In this document: positions 14,484 through 23,701 of the stretch, piece by piece | Layout of the letters: each line of letters opens with the position of its first letter | Position numbering within the stretch: position 1 is the first letter of the stretch | Made by a program: the position numbers and the translations under genes | DNA from: Desulfobacteraceae bacterium | Lineage (GTDB): Bacteria > Desulfobacterota > DSM-4660 > Desulfatiglandales > Desulfatiglandaceae | Length of the DNA stretch: 42,324 nt | NCBI GenBank assembly: GCA_016844935.1 | Contig: JAERTK010000033.1 | Span: 1 to 42,324 of the forward strand | Direction: 5' to 3' | The notes under the pieces: generated by a model | What the model was told of the DNA's origin: nothing | Databases searched by the model: none | The model's input: the letters and a program-made list of their open reading frames with translations, nothing else

Positions 14484-15812
14484 TCAGTGTATTTTTCTCA
14501 AGTCCTTGAACCTTCTCGCTTTAACTTCGTAGCGGGGGAGCGATCCCAGCGGGTGGACTTCGATGGCGTAACCTAAGTTTGTGTTTAGCCTTAACGCATT
14601 GGACAACCGTCCCAGGATTGCTTCTTCATTGGATTCGGCGTCCGGCAGCAGTTCAATTTTAAGCGTAATCTTTTCATTGTCGCCGATCCGCTCAACAGTT
14701 ACTTCGTATTCATCGGACAGCTCGGAAAACCCCCGAACCACTTCCTCGATGGCTGTGGGCGAAAGCAATACCCCCTTAACCTTGGTGATGTCGTCCGAAC
14801 GGCCCTGAACCCCCCCTTTGATGAGCCGGTAGGTGCGACCGCAGGGGCAAGGATCCTGTTGCCATTCAATGATATCCTTGGAGTCGAAACGGATGCAGGG
14901 CTGGGCAAACCGGTCAAAGGCCGTGATGATCATCTTGCCTTTCCTGCCCGGTTCCGTGATCAATTTTCCGGTGTCCACGTCCTCAATTTCCACCAGAAAC
15001 AGCCCTTCGTTTACGTGAAGCCCGCCTGGCTGCTCGGTGCACTCGTAGCTCCAGGCGCCGATTTCGGTGGCGCCCGCGTGATCATAGACCTTGGCCCCCC
15101 AGGCATCTTCCAGCCTTTTTTTAGTTGCGGGGATGGACGCTCCCGGTTCTCCGGCACAGGTGATGCGGGAAATGGGTAGGGTTTCCGGATTTATACCCAG
15201 TCGATTTCGGGCCACATCCGCCATGTTGAGTAGATACGTGGGGGTGCCCATCATGGCTGTGGTTTGGAGTTCCTGCATTTTAAGGACCCGTGATGCCGTG
15301 TCCAGGACGCCACCCGGAACCACTTCACATCCCAGTCTTTCAACGGCATAGTGGGCCGCCCAGAAAGCCACGAAAACATTGTAGCCGAAGGGAATGAACA
15401 CCCGGTCCCTTGCGCGGTACCCCTGGGACCAGAGGATGTAGCACCAGGATTCGGACCACCATTCCCAGTCGGCCCAGGAGTCGGCCTGGTAAACCGGTTT
15501 TCCCGTGGTCCCGGAGGTCTGGCGGAATTCAGCCACCTCTTCAAGGGGCTGGCAGAGGAGTCGGCCGTAGGGGAAGGGCTCGCCCTCCTGACCTTCCTTG
15601 AGCCGGGCCTTGTCCATTTTAGGCACTTTCGAGATGTCATCCCAGGTCTTTATGTCCCCCGGTTCAAGGCCTGCTTGCTGGTAAACTTCCCGGTAGTAGG
15701 GAGAGCGCTCAAAAGCCCAGGAGATCATGTTCTGGAATTTTTTCAGTTGAATGGCCTTGAGCGCTTCCGGGTCAAGGGTTTCCAGGTATGGATTCCAGTA
15801 TGGGGTTTTCAC
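14484..15812 (-). CDS. Phenylacetate-CoA ligase-like AMP-forming ligase
   Basis: 442 residues, the usual PaaK length. Seen: RQTSGTTGKPV (AMP-binding P-loop), DHAGATEIGAWSYEC (adenine motif A5 region), MIITAFDRFAQPCIRFDSKDI, and a C-terminal lid with GRSDDITKVKGVLLSPTAIEE. Such enzymes turn an aromatic or related acid into its CoA thioester through an acyl-AMP. The gene starts with GTG and follows the TRAP permease gene by 27 bases, which suggests that the imported acid is activated at once. The ligand is probably a carboxylic acid, but its identity cannot be read. The short segment DPCPCG is typical of the family. Confidence 0.88.
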   Translation of the reverse strand: MKTPYWNPYLETLDPEALKAIQLKKFQNMISWAFERSPYYREVYQQAGLEPGDIKTWDDISKVPKMDKARLKEGQEGEPFPYGRLLCQPLEEVAEFRQTSGTTGKPVYQADSWADWEWWSESWCYILWSQGYRARDRVFIPFGYNVFVAFWAAHYAVERLGCEVVPGGVLDTASRVLKMQELQTTAMMGTPTYLLNMADVARNRLGINPETLPISRITCAGEPGASIPATKKRLEDAWGAKVYDHAGATEIGAWSYECTEQPGGLHVNEGLFLVEIEDVDTGKLITEPGRKGKMIITAFDRFAQPCIRFDSKDIIEWQQDPCPCGRTYRLIKGGVQGRSDDITKVKGVLLSPTAIEEVVRGFSELSDEYEVTVERIGDNEKITLKIELLPDAESNEEAILGRLSNALRLNTNLGYAIEVHPLGSLPRYEVKARRFKDLRKIH

Positions 15813-15839
15813 GGCTTGTACATCCTCCAGAGTTAAAGA

Positions 15840-17141
15840 TTAATACATGAGTCTGGGCAGCCAGAGGGTGATCTGGGGAACCGCGATCAGAAAAATGGTT
15901 CCGATGATCAGGGCGATCAGAAATGGGAGTACCCCCTTGAAGATGGTTTCAAGGCGAATATCTTTGGCAATGCCCGCCACCACATATACATTGATGCCCA
16001 CCGGTGGTGTGATAACCCCCATCTGGGTTACCAGAACGATAATGATACCGAACCATATGGGGTCATAGCCGAGGTTAAGGATAATGGGATAGAAGATGGG
16101 AATGGTCAGCATGATCAGCGCCAGCGCATCGATGAAGCACCCCCCGATGAGGTAGACCAGCATGATCATGAGAACAATGGCGAAAGCGGGCATGTTGAGT
16201 TCAGCCACCCAGCTGGCCACATTAAAGGGAATGCGGCTGATGGCCAGGAAGTGGCCGAAAACAGTGGCCCCGGCAATGAGCAGAAGCACCATGCAGGAGG
16301 TCCTGAGCGTTTCATTGATGGATTTCACAAATCCTTTCCAGGAAAGCTGTTTACGCAGAACCGCCACCAGCAGAACAGACGCGGATCCCACACCACCTGC
16401 TTCGGTGGGGGTGAAAATGCCCGTAAACAGCCCCCCCATGACCAGCAGGAAAACCACCAGCGTTTCACCGATGTTGCTCAGCGAACGAAATTTCTCTCCC
16501 CATGTAAATTTGTCCCCGGCAGGTCCCTGAAGGGGGTACTTCCAACAGTAGACGGAAATGGCCACCGCAAAAAGGAAAGTGATGAAAATCGCCGGTACAA
16601 TGCCGGCCACAAACAGTGCACCGATGGATTGTTCCGTCAGAATGCCATAGACGATCAACACGACGCTGGGGGGCATGAGCATGCCTAACCCTCCCCCGCT
16701 GGCAACCGAACCGCTGGCCAGCTCCGGTGCGTATTTGTACCGTTTCATTTCGGGCAAGCCCACGGTTGCCATGGTGGCGGCGGTTGCGGGAGAAGAGCCG
16801 CTCACGGCTCCGAATGCGGTGCAGGCACAAACGGTGGTAGTTGCAAGACCGCCACGGTAGGAACCCACAAAATGATAGGCCGTGTCATAGAGCCTTCGGC
16901 TGATACCCGCATTAAAGGCCAGCTGACCCATGAAAACGAACATGGGAATAATGGTGAGACCATAGGATGAGTAGACTTCATAGAAGTCCCGGGATAGAAG
17001 CTTGAGGCCTGCGGCGCCAGATACCAGATAACTGAAACCCACATAACCCACCATGGTCATGACATAAGCCACCGGCATTCTCGAGAAGAACACCAGGATC
17101 AATACAACGATTCCGATAACGCCAACCAGTGTAGGATTCAT
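15840..17141 (-). CDS. dctM: TRAP transporter large permease (DctM family)
   Basis: 433 residues, hydrophobic throughout with about a dozen membrane segments. Typical DctM sequence: LTIIPMFVFMGQLAFNAGISRRLYD, TVCACTAFGAVSGSSPATAATMATVGLPEMKR, GGLGMLMPPSVVLIVYGILTEQSIGALFVAG and PTEAGGVGS. The large subunit is the Na+-coupled transport channel of tripartite transporters. Its ATG overlaps the stop of the small permease gene by four bases (ATGA). Confidence 0.95.
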   Translation of the reverse strand: MNPTLVGVIGIVVLILVFFSRMPVAYVMTMVGYVGFSYLVSGAAGLKLLSRDFYEVYSSYGLTIIPMFVFMGQLAFNAGISRRLYDTAYHFVGSYRGGLATTTVCACTAFGAVSGSSPATAATMATVGLPEMKRYKYAPELASGSVASGGGLGMLMPPSVVLIVYGILTEQSIGALFVAGIVPAIFITFLFAVAISVYCWKYPLQGPAGDKFTWGEKFRSLSNIGETLVVFLLVMGGLFTGIFTPTEAGGVGSASVLLVAVLRKQLSWKGFVKSINETLRTSCMVLLLIAGATVFGHFLAISRIPFNVASWVAELNMPAFAIVLMIMLVYLIGGCFIDALALIMLTIPIFYPIILNLGYDPIWFGIIIVLVTQMGVITPPVGINVYVVAGIAKDIRLETIFKGVLPFLIALIIGTIFLIAVPQITLWLPRLMY

Positions 17142-17626
17142 TTTTTACCAAAAAGTTTTCGAATGTTATTATGTATTTGAGGAATGACGGCCAAACCCAG
17201 CACACCGAATGCAACAGCGACCACGTAAACAAAAATATAATTGGGAAATTCAAGGCTCATGGAGACTTCGCCGGTTTTTTTCATGGATGCCCCATAAAGT
17301 ACGCATTGCCAGCAGATAAGGGCAAACAGGGTCAGGGACAGAAATCCGGTAATGGTGTCAATCAGGGCTTGGGAACGTTCGCTGAGGAGCCGAACCACCA
17401 GGTCTACCCCCACATGGCCGTTTTCCACATGGGTCATGGGCATGGCACAGGCGAGCAGAATGGTGGCCATAAAACTGACCAGTTCAACAGCACCGAAAAT
17501 GGGGTGTCCAAAATAGCGGGTGATGACATCCAGGGTGGTGATGGTCATCATGCCCACCAATGCCACGCCGCCCAGATTCTTGACCCAGTCCACCAGTTTA
17601 TAGATCAAGCGATTCATGGTTTCCAA
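17138..17626 (-). CDS. dctQ: TRAP transporter small permease (DctQ family)
   Basis: 162 residues with four membrane helices, standard for DctQ. Seen: GGVALVGMMTITTLDVITRYFGHPIFGAVELVSF and HVENGHVGVDLVVRLLSER. It pairs with DctM in the inner membrane. A TTG start at 17626 has GGGAG seven bases upstream and is preferred over the ATG at 17617, which lacks a well-spaced site. It lies about 95 bases downstream of dctP. Confidence 0.93.
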   Translation of the reverse strand: METMNRLIYKLVDWVKNLGGVALVGMMTITTLDVITRYFGHPIFGAVELVSFMATILLACAMPMTHVENGHVGVDLVVRLLSERSQALIDTITGFLSLTLFALICWQCVLYGASMKKTGEVSMSLEFPNYIFVYVVAVAFGVLGLAVIPQIHNNIRKLFGKK

Positions 17627-17721
17627 AAGTTTTCTCCCGGATATTTAAGGGATTGGGGTGAATTCCCGCCGGAAGCATATGGGCGGGAATCCGTGCCTGA
17701 AAATACTGCCCGAAAGACAGT

Positions 17722-18747
17722 TTAGTCGGTGTATTTTTTGAGAGTCGATTCCGTAAAGGTGACCAGTTCTTTGCCGGGTAACCCTTTTTTCTCCACAGCC
17801 GCCGCATACTCACCGATCACCGGCGTAACGGTCTTTTTCCATTTCGCCCCTTCTTCGGGGGAGAGGGGAATGATTTTCCCGCCTTTTTCCAACAGAAAAG
17901 CCTTGCCCGCAGCGTCGCTTTCATCCCAGGCCTTACCGTGTTTGGCAATCCATTCCTTGTTGATCTGCTGGATGGTGGCTTGGACGTCTTTGGGCAGTGA
18001 ATTCCATTTATCCTTGTTCATGACCACGTAGAAGGTGGATGTGTAGGCAATGGGTAAATCCAGGGTGCAGTAATCAACCACCTCGGCCATTTTCCATCCT
18101 TTGTTGACTTCAAGGGGATAGAGCCCCCCGTCAACCACCCCTTTTTGAAGGGCCTGATACAGTTCGGGCATGGGCATGGCGACAGGTGTTCCGCCAAGCG
18201 CTTTAACCACTTTAGCAGATGTGCCGTGAGAACGGATTTTAACGCCTTTTAAGTCTGCCATGGTTTTCACCGGTTTCTTTCGCGTAAAGAGGAGTCCGGG
18301 TCCATGGGCGTGGAGGTACATCACTTCAGTGTCTTTCAGTTCTTCGGGGTCAAATTTATTGTATACGTCGTTGGCGACTTTGGTGGCCACGACGCCGGAT
18401 GGGTAGCCCAAGGGAAGGTCCACCACTTCCATGACGGGAAAGCGGCCCCGGGTGTAGGCAAAAAGGCAGAAGCCGATATCGCTCATGCCCTGCACAACGC
18501 CATCATAATTCTGTTTGGCTTTGGTCAGGGTTTGACCGGGAAAGTATTGTACTTTAACCTGGCCGTTGGTTCTTTTTTCAACTTCCTTGCACCACTCAGC
18601 CGCCAGTTTGGACTGAATATGGGTGGGTGGGAAAAAATTGCTGTAAGTCAGGGTAACGGGTTTGGCTTGAGCCTGAATGGGGGAAAGACAAAGCGACAAG
18701 GCAAAAACAATGGCAACAAACAAACAGGACAAAAATGATTTTTTCAT
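17722..18747 (-). CDS. dctP: TRAP transporter periplasmic substrate-binding protein (DctP family)
   Basis: 341 residues from the ATG at 18747, which has AAGGAG nine bases upstream; a TTG two codons earlier is less likely. A signal peptide (MKKSFLSCLFVAIVFALSL...AQA) exports it. The body is DctP-like: LTYSNFFPPTHIQSKLAAEWCKEVEKRT, the ligand-Arg region KGVKIRSHGTSAKVVKALGG, and MPELYQALQKGVVDGGLYP. It binds a carboxylate in the periplasm and delivers it to DctQM. With the CoA ligase downstream the ligand is probably an organic acid. First gene of a minus-strand operon dctP-dctQ-dctM-ligase-small ORF. Confidence 0.95.
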   Translation of the reverse strand: MKKSFLSCLFVAIVFALSLCLSPIQAQAKPVTLTYSNFFPPTHIQSKLAAEWCKEVEKRTNGQVKVQYFPGQTLTKAKQNYDGVVQGMSDIGFCLFAYTRGRFPVMEVVDLPLGYPSGVVATKVANDVYNKFDPEELKDTEVMYLHAHGPGLLFTRKKPVKTMADLKGVKIRSHGTSAKVVKALGGTPVAMPMPELYQALQKGVVDGGLYPLEVNKGWKMAEVVDYCTLDLPIAYTSTFYVVMNKDKWNSLPKDVQATIQQINKEWIAKHGKAWDESDAAGKAFLLEKGGKIIPLSPEEGAKWKKTVTPVIGEYAAAVEKKGLPGKELVTFTESTLKKYTD

Positions 18748-18925
18748 GTTCAAACGCTCCTTTTATGGATTTAAAGCAACCGTTAAATGCCGGAAAAACG
18801 CCAGTGATTTTATCACCCCCTTTATTTGATGAAGATTTGATTGGGTATGATGGGCCTCACACGTATTCAAAAATCAGCGTTTTCCAAAGAAAATGATAAC
18901 CTGATTTATCCACCGGGGATCTTAT

Positions 18926-19165
18926 TCAGTGACAGTTGAAGCAGTCTCTCAGTTTTGATCTGAGACGCTCCCGCATGTCCCCGGGTATTTCTTCCCGGGC
19001 GCCCTCCCTGCAAAGGGCGATGGTTTTCTTGAGTGCCTCAAAACAATCCCGGCATTCGGGGCATTCCATGAGGTGCTGCTCAATCTGCAGGCAGGCGCCA
19101 CGTCCCAGTTCTCCGTCCAGGTATTCGGAGATCCTCTCAAAATTCTTTTCGCAGTTCTCCTTCAT
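18926..19165 (-). CDS. Zinc-binding anti-sigma factor (ZAS type)
   Basis: 79 residues. EYLDGELGRGACLQIEQHLMECPECRDCFE carries the H-x3-C-x2-C motif (H31, C35, C38) of ZAS anti-sigma factors. There is no membrane segment, so it is cytoplasmic. Two further cysteines end the protein (DCFNCH). Soluble ZAS proteins such as RsrA release their sigma factor when thiols are oxidised; whether this one senses redox is inference. Its ATG overlaps the sigma gene stop by four bases, so it is coupled to it. Confidence 0.85.
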   Translation of the reverse strand: MKENCEKNFERISEYLDGELGRGACLQIEQHLMECPECRDCFEALKKTIALCREGAREEIPGDMRERLRSKLRDCFNCH

Positions 19166-19770
19166 GTGCTTTTTCCCTCCTGGTAAGAGCGGGAAATCTT
19201 TTCACGCAGGGCCAGTCGCGCCCGGTGTAGTCGGGTTTTCACAGATTCGATGCTGATTCCCAGGATCTCGGCGGTTTCTTTGGTGCTGAACCCTTCAATG
19301 TCCCTGAGATTGAACACCAGTTTGTATTTATGGGGAAGGGCTCTAATGGAATTATTGATCACGGTGTTCATTTCCGCTTGTATCACTTTATCCGACGGGT
19401 CATCGGACCAGTCGGGAATGTCGTAGGTCTCCTGGACTCCGTCCGTGTTGATAAAAGAATCCAGGGAAAGCTCATGATCCGGTTCACACTTTTTCTTTCT
19501 TCGCTTGCGAATGCAAGCTGTGGCCGCAATTTTAAACAGCCAGTTTTTCAGCTTTGTCTCTTCCCTGAAAGTGTTTAAATACCGGAAGGCATTGAGAAAG
19601 GTATCCTGCGTAATATCCTCCGCGTCCTGAAATTGACCACACATCTTGAGACCGAAGTTGAAGATTCGGTTCTCATACCGATCCACGATGGCTTCCATGG
19701 CTTCCATGGATCCTTCCTTGAATTGTTCGATCAGCTGGTGGTCCGTTATGTCTGTGGCAACGGTTGTCAC
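19162..19770 (-). CDS. ECF-family RNA polymerase sigma factor
   Basis: 202 residues with the two-domain ECF plan. Region 2 is seen as RIFNFGLKMCGQFQDAEDITQDTFLNAFRYL followed by FREETKLKNWLFKIAATACIRKRRKKK. Region 4 is ALPHKYKLVFNLRDIEGFSTKETAEILGISIESVKTRLHRARLALREKI. Start is GTG at 19770, preceded by GAGGTAAT. It directs RNA polymerase to a regulon that cannot be identified here. The partner anti-sigma factor follows in the same operon. Nearby targets could include the redox genes, but no shared promoter motif was found. Confidence 0.92.
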   Translation of the reverse strand: MTTVATDITDHQLIEQFKEGSMEAMEAIVDRYENRIFNFGLKMCGQFQDAEDITQDTFLNAFRYLNTFREETKLKNWLFKIAATACIRKRRKKKCEPDHELSLDSFINTDGVQETYDIPDWSDDPSDKVIQAEMNTVINNSIRALPHKYKLVFNLRDIEGFSTKETAEILGISIESVKTRLHRARLALREKISRSYQEGKST

Positions 19771-19909
19771 ATTACCTCATTTAGAGCCGTTCAGGGTTAA
19801 GAGGTTACAAAAGGATTACTCATTTTTGATAAAATCCCGCACCTTTTGAAATGAAAATCATATGGGAGTATCCTACACATTAGATATTCAATAGAAAAGA
19901 ATATTCTGA

Positions 19910-20143
19910 CTACCCCCCCTCAAGGGGCGGAAAAAATACCAGTTTATCCCCAGGCTCAAGTCTTTGATCCAAAGTACCGTGACGTCCGTTAATCATGGTG
20001 ACCACCATGAAATCCGAAGGAACTTGGAGCTTTTTCAGAACGGATCCCACTGTAGAGTCATCGGGAACCCTCAGCGTTCCTCCGGTTGACAGGTGCGCTG
20101 TGAACCGCTTCAATGATGCATACCCTTTGGCCTCGATGATCAT
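19910..20143 (-). CDS. MoaD/ThiS-family sulfur-carrier protein
   Basis: 77 residues with a beta-grasp sequence (VPDDSTVGSVLKKLQVP, VTMINGRHGTLDQRLEPGDKLVFFPPLEGG) ending in the Gly-Gly tail that is thiocarboxylated in MoaD and ThiS. Divergent from the aldehyde oxidoreductase gene, with 123 bases between the starts. MoaD-like genes often accompany tungsten/molybdenum pterin enzymes, so this one probably supplies sulfur for the pterin dithiolene of that enzyme. It could also be a ThiS-like protein for another sulfur transfer. GAGGG precedes the ATG. Confidence 0.85.
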   Translation of the reverse strand: MIIEAKGYASLKRFTAHLSTGGTLRVPDDSTVGSVLKKLQVPSDFMVVTMINGRHGTLDQRLEPGDKLVFFPPLEGG

Positions 20144-20266
20144 CTTTTCTCGCCCTCGTTTACAGCTTTCACTATGCGTAATAAATAACCTATATCATAT
20201 TTAAATTGCAAGGAAAATGAATATCTGTTATGTTCGAAACAAATGGATGAGAGAGGGCGTTTTATA

Positions 20267-22099
20267 ATGGGTTATATGGGCAGGATCCTGAGGGTTGATC
20301 TGGGAAATCGCACCGTTTTGTATGAGCCTTTGAACCGGCGATGGGCTCGGGATTTTATCGGCGGCAGGGGCTTAGGCATGCGATATCTATTTGAGGAGGT
20401 GGACCCGAATTGTGATCCCATGGGACCCGATAATAAGCTGATCATGATGACGGGACCGCTCACCGGTACCAAAGCGCCCACCGGCGCACGCTATATGGTG
20501 ATGACAAAGTCCCCCCTGACAGGGGCCGTTACCTGCTCCAATTCAGGGGGGCATTTCCCTGCAATGCTCAAGAAAACAGGTATTGACGGCATCATATTTG
20601 AGGGTTGTTCCGAAGATCCCGTCTATCTTCATGTCACCGAAAAAGGCGCTGTACTAAGGCCTGCCGGGCCTCTATGGGGAAAAGATACCCACCAGACCAC
20701 GGATCTTTTGAAGAAGGAGACCGATAAAAAGGCAAGGGTTGCCTGCATCGGGCCTGCCGGCGAGAAAGGGGTCCTGTTTGCCGGCATCATGAACGACAAG
20801 GATCGTGCTGCCGGCCGGTCGGGCGTGGGAACCGTCATGGGCGCCAAAAGACTGAAGGCGGTGGTGGTGGTGGGTGATTTGGAAGTGCCGCTGGCGGATA
20901 AGGCTACGTTTCAATCCCTTGCGAAAACCTATGTTGCGAAATTTAAAGAGAGCTTTAAAGACCAGCCGCCACCTCTTCGGACTTATGGTACCGCCATTAC
21001 GATTATCGGTACACAGAACGCTGGCGTTTTCCCTACCCGGAATTTCCAGCAGGGCACTTTTGAAAAATGGGAGGAGATTGGTGGAGAAGCGCTCACCGAA
21101 AAATTTCTGGTGAAACCTGCCGCTTGTTTCAGTTGTCCCATCGCATGTGGCCGAGTGACCCGGATTACGGAAGGCCCCTATCAGGGAGAAGGAGAAGGCC
21201 CGGAATACGAGACCGTCTATGCGCTCGGAAGCAATTGCGGTGTTGGGGACCTGGCGGCGCTCACCAAGGCCAATTACATCTGCAATGAAATGGGTATGGA
21301 CACCATCAGCATGGGCTCTACGGTGGCTTGCGCCATGGAGATGTACGAAAAGGGTATTTTGAGTGAAGCCCAAATCGGACGTCCCCTGCCCTTTGGTGAT
21401 GCAGAAGGGTTGGTGGAAATGTGTCGGAAAACGGCTGCCATGGAGGGTTTTGGCAAGGAGTTGGCCATGGGGAGTCTCAGGCTGGCCACCGCCCATGGAT
21501 GCCCGGAGCTGGCCGTTGTCTCCAAGGGACAGGAATTTGCCGGCTATGACCCGAGGGGCGAAAAGGGCATGGGGCTTGCCTATGCCACCAGCAACATCGG
21601 CGCCACCCATATGCGGGGGGATCCGGCTTACATCGAACTGCTCGGGGTACCCACCCTCGTTGATCCCCTGGCGCTGGACGGCAAGGCCCAACTGGTCAAA
21701 GACTGGCAGGATGTATTTGCGCTCATCGATTCCGCGGGGCTTTGTGTGTTCTTCTCCGTTCGAAATCTGGTGACCCCTACGAAAGACATCCGACCTGACG
21801 GCTTGTTAAAGCTTCTCAATGCCGCCACCGGTGCAGCGTACGACGTGGATGAACTGGTGCGGGCGGGGGAGCGGATCATCAGTCTGGAGCGGCTTTTTCT
21901 CAAAAGGGCGGGATTCGGTGCCAAAGACGATGCCCTACCCAAACGGATCACCTCGGAACCGCTTCCGGACGGGCCCGCAAAAGGGCAAGTTTGCGAACTG
22001 GATCGAATGCTGCCTGAATACTACACCCTTCGCGGGTGGACCGATGATGGCTGTCCAGGGGCTGAAACCCTAAAAACCCTGACTCTTGACACTCTGTGA
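20267..22099 (+). CDS. aor: Aldehyde:ferredoxin oxidoreductase (tungsten-pterin family)
   Basis: 610 residues from the ATG at 20267, which gives the family start MGYMGRILRVDL and has GAGAGGG upstream; an ATG at 20243 has no ribosome site. Cluster ligands match the P. furiosus enzyme closely: C287-x2-C290-x3-C294 and Cys493. Other family blocks: SPLTGAVTCSNSGGHFP, DRAAGRSGVGTVMGAKRLKAVVV and GPEYETVYALGSNCGVGD. The enzyme oxidises aldehydes to acids with ferredoxin as acceptor, using a bis-pterin tungsten (or Mo) cofactor. The BKACE gene follows by 66 bases. The adjacent aminotransferase could supply aldehyde substrate; this is inference. Confidence 0.92.
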   Translation: MGYMGRILRVDLGNRTVLYEPLNRRWARDFIGGRGLGMRYLFEEVDPNCDPMGPDNKLIMMTGPLTGTKAPTGARYMVMTKSPLTGAVTCSNSGGHFPAMLKKTGIDGIIFEGCSEDPVYLHVTEKGAVLRPAGPLWGKDTHQTTDLLKKETDKKARVACIGPAGEKGVLFAGIMNDKDRAAGRSGVGTVMGAKRLKAVVVVGDLEVPLADKATFQSLAKTYVAKFKESFKDQPPPLRTYGTAITIIGTQNAGVFPTRNFQQGTFEKWEEIGGEALTEKFLVKPAACFSCPIACGRVTRITEGPYQGEGEGPEYETVYALGSNCGVGDLAALTKANYICNEMGMDTISMGSTVACAMEMYEKGILSEAQIGRPLPFGDAEGLVEMCRKTAAMEGFGKELAMGSLRLATAHGCPELAVVSKGQEFAGYDPRGEKGMGLAYATSNIGATHMRGDPAYIELLGVPTLVDPLALDGKAQLVKDWQDVFALIDSAGLCVFFSVRNLVTPTKDIRPDGLLKLLNAATGAAYDVDELVRAGERIISLERLFLKRAGFGAKDDALPKRITSEPLPDGPAKGQVCELDRMLPEYYTLRGWTDDGCPGAETLKTLTLDTL

Positions 22100-22165
22100 T
22101 GTCCGTATCTTGGATACCTCAATGAACTGAACCCACTTAAATCCCAAAACTAACAGGATAACCAA

Positions 22166-22978
22166 ATGAAGAAACTCATTATTACGGTTGCGCCAACCGG
22201 CTCAATTCCCACAAAAAAGAAAAATCCACATGTTCCCATTACCCCTTCGGAGATCATTGAAACCGGTATCCGTTGCGAGTCAGCAGGCGCATCCATTATC
22301 CATGTTCATGCCAGAAATCTCAAAGACGAATCCCCGTCCACCGACTATGGTCTCTTTGAAGAAATCTATAAGGGCCTAAAGGAAAAAACCAATCTCATCA
22401 TTCAGATTTCAACCGGTGGCCGGGCAGGGATGACCTATGAAGCTCGCTGTGAGCGGCTTCGCCTCAGGCCCGAGATGGCCAGCTTGACCACCGGTTCCGT
22501 CAATTTTCCCACATCGGTTTACGAAAACAGTCCGGATCTTATAAAATCCCTGGCAAGCGATATGATGAAATACGGCATCAAGCCTGAAATGGAAATATTT
22601 GATCTGGGTATGATCAACAATGCCGTTTTGCTCATAAAGAAGGGGCTTGCGGTTCCGCCTCTTCATTTTGATTTTGTCATGGGCCTACAAGGCGCAATGC
22701 CCGCCACCGTTGAAAATCTGGTCTTTTTGAAAAATACCATCCCCTGTGACGCCACCTGGACCGTAGCGGGTGTGGGGCCGGCCCAGCTTTCCATGGGGGC
22801 GCATGCCATACTGATGGGGGGGCACGTTCGGGTGGGTCTTGAAGACAATATTTATTACAAAAAGGGGCAACCGGCAAGAAATGAAGACCTGGTGGATCGC
22901 ATGGTCCGTTTAAGCCATGAGTTTGGCCGGGATGTGGCCACACCGGATGATGCCAGAGATATCCTCAGTCTCAGGTGA
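22166..22978 (+). CDS. Beta-keto acid cleavage enzyme (BKACE, DUF849)
   Basis: 270 residues, the family's length. Zinc ligands are visible as IIHVHAR (H46, H48) and GLEDN (E226); other blocks are IIQISTGGRAGMTYEARCERL, MASLTTGSVNFPTSVYEN and ATWTVAGVGPAQLSMGAHAILMGGHVRVG. BKACE enzymes such as Kce condense a beta-keto acid with acetyl-CoA and release acetoacetate plus a new CoA ester. The substrate side-chain varies greatly among subfamilies, so it cannot be named here. Convergent with livF, with stops four bases apart. It follows the aldehyde oxidoreductase on the same strand. Confidence 0.9.
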   Translation: MKKLIITVAPTGSIPTKKKNPHVPITPSEIIETGIRCESAGASIIHVHARNLKDESPSTDYGLFEEIYKGLKEKTNLIIQISTGGRAGMTYEARCERLRLRPEMASLTTGSVNFPTSVYENSPDLIKSLASDMMKYGIKPEMEIFDLGMINNAVLLIKKGLAVPPLHFDFVMGLQGAMPATVENLVFLKNTIPCDATWTVAGVGPAQLSMGAHAILMGGHVRVGLEDNIYYKKGQPARNEDLVDRMVRLSHEFGRDVATPDDARDILSLR

Positions 22979-22982
22979 AGAT

Positions 22983-23693
22983 TTAGAGTCCCAGATATGC
23001 CCGCCTGATATCTTCATCTTTGGCCAGGTCGTCTGAAGGGCCGCTGCGGGTGATTCGGCCGCTCTCAAGGATATAGGCCCGCTCGGAATGCTTCAGGGCT
23101 TGTTCCACATTTTGTTCAACCAGCAAGATGGTGGTTTCACTGGACAATGCATCCAGGACCTTGAAAATATCTTTGGTGATCAGTGGTGCCAGACCCAGGG
23201 ACAACTCGTCGATGAAGAGCATACGGGGGCGGCTCATAAGTGCCCGTCCGATTGCCAGCATTTGCTGTTCACCGCCGCTGAGGGTGCCGGCGGCCTGGTG
23301 TTTCCGCTCCGCCAGTATGGGGAACAATTGAATGATGTGCGCCCGGGTCCGGTCCTTATCTTTTCGGCCCCGTTTGGGATAGGCCCCGATCTCAAGATTT
23401 TCCCATACGGTCATGTCTCGATAGACCCTCCTTCCTTCAGGGACCAGTGCTAACCCTTCGCGTATGATCTGATAGGCTTTCAAGCCTGTAATGAGACGGT
23501 CTGCAAAGTGAATTTTACCTATGTTAGAGGGCAGGGCGCCCATGATTGAGAGCAGAAGGGTGGATTTTCCGGCGCCGTTGCTGCCAAGTATCGCCACTTT
23601 TTCCCCCTCGGCGACCTGGAGGGAGATGTCCCAGAGGATCTGGGTTTCGCCTCGAAAGACATGTAAATTTGATAGCTTCAACAGGTTTTTCAT
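22983..23693 (-). CDS. livF: Branched-chain amino acid-type ABC transporter ATPase LivF
   Basis: 236 residues. Walker A GSNGAGKSTLLLS, Q-loop region, LSGGEQQMLAIGRALMSRPRMLFIDE (signature and Walker B), and the LivF-typical ends VEQNVEQALKHSERAYILESG and AYLGL. It is one of the two ATP-hydrolysing subunits of a Liv-type importer. It starts eight bases after livG and ends the minus-strand operon. Confidence 0.95.
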   Translation of the reverse strand: MKNLLKLSNLHVFRGETQILWDISLQVAEGEKVAILGSNGAGKSTLLLSIMGALPSNIGKIHFADRLITGLKAYQIIREGLALVPEGRRVYRDMTVWENLEIGAYPKRGRKDKDRTRAHIIQLFPILAERKHQAAGTLSGGEQQMLAIGRALMSRPRMLFIDELSLGLAPLITKDIFKVLDALSSETTILLVEQNVEQALKHSERAYILESGRITRSGPSDDLAKDEDIRRAYLGL

Positions 23694-23701
23694 GTTTGCC
23701 T

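Noticed and set aside
18775-18800. Minus-strand sigma-54-like AGCAA...TGCC upstream of dctP
   Set aside because: The spacing between the two blocks is two bases too long for RpoN.
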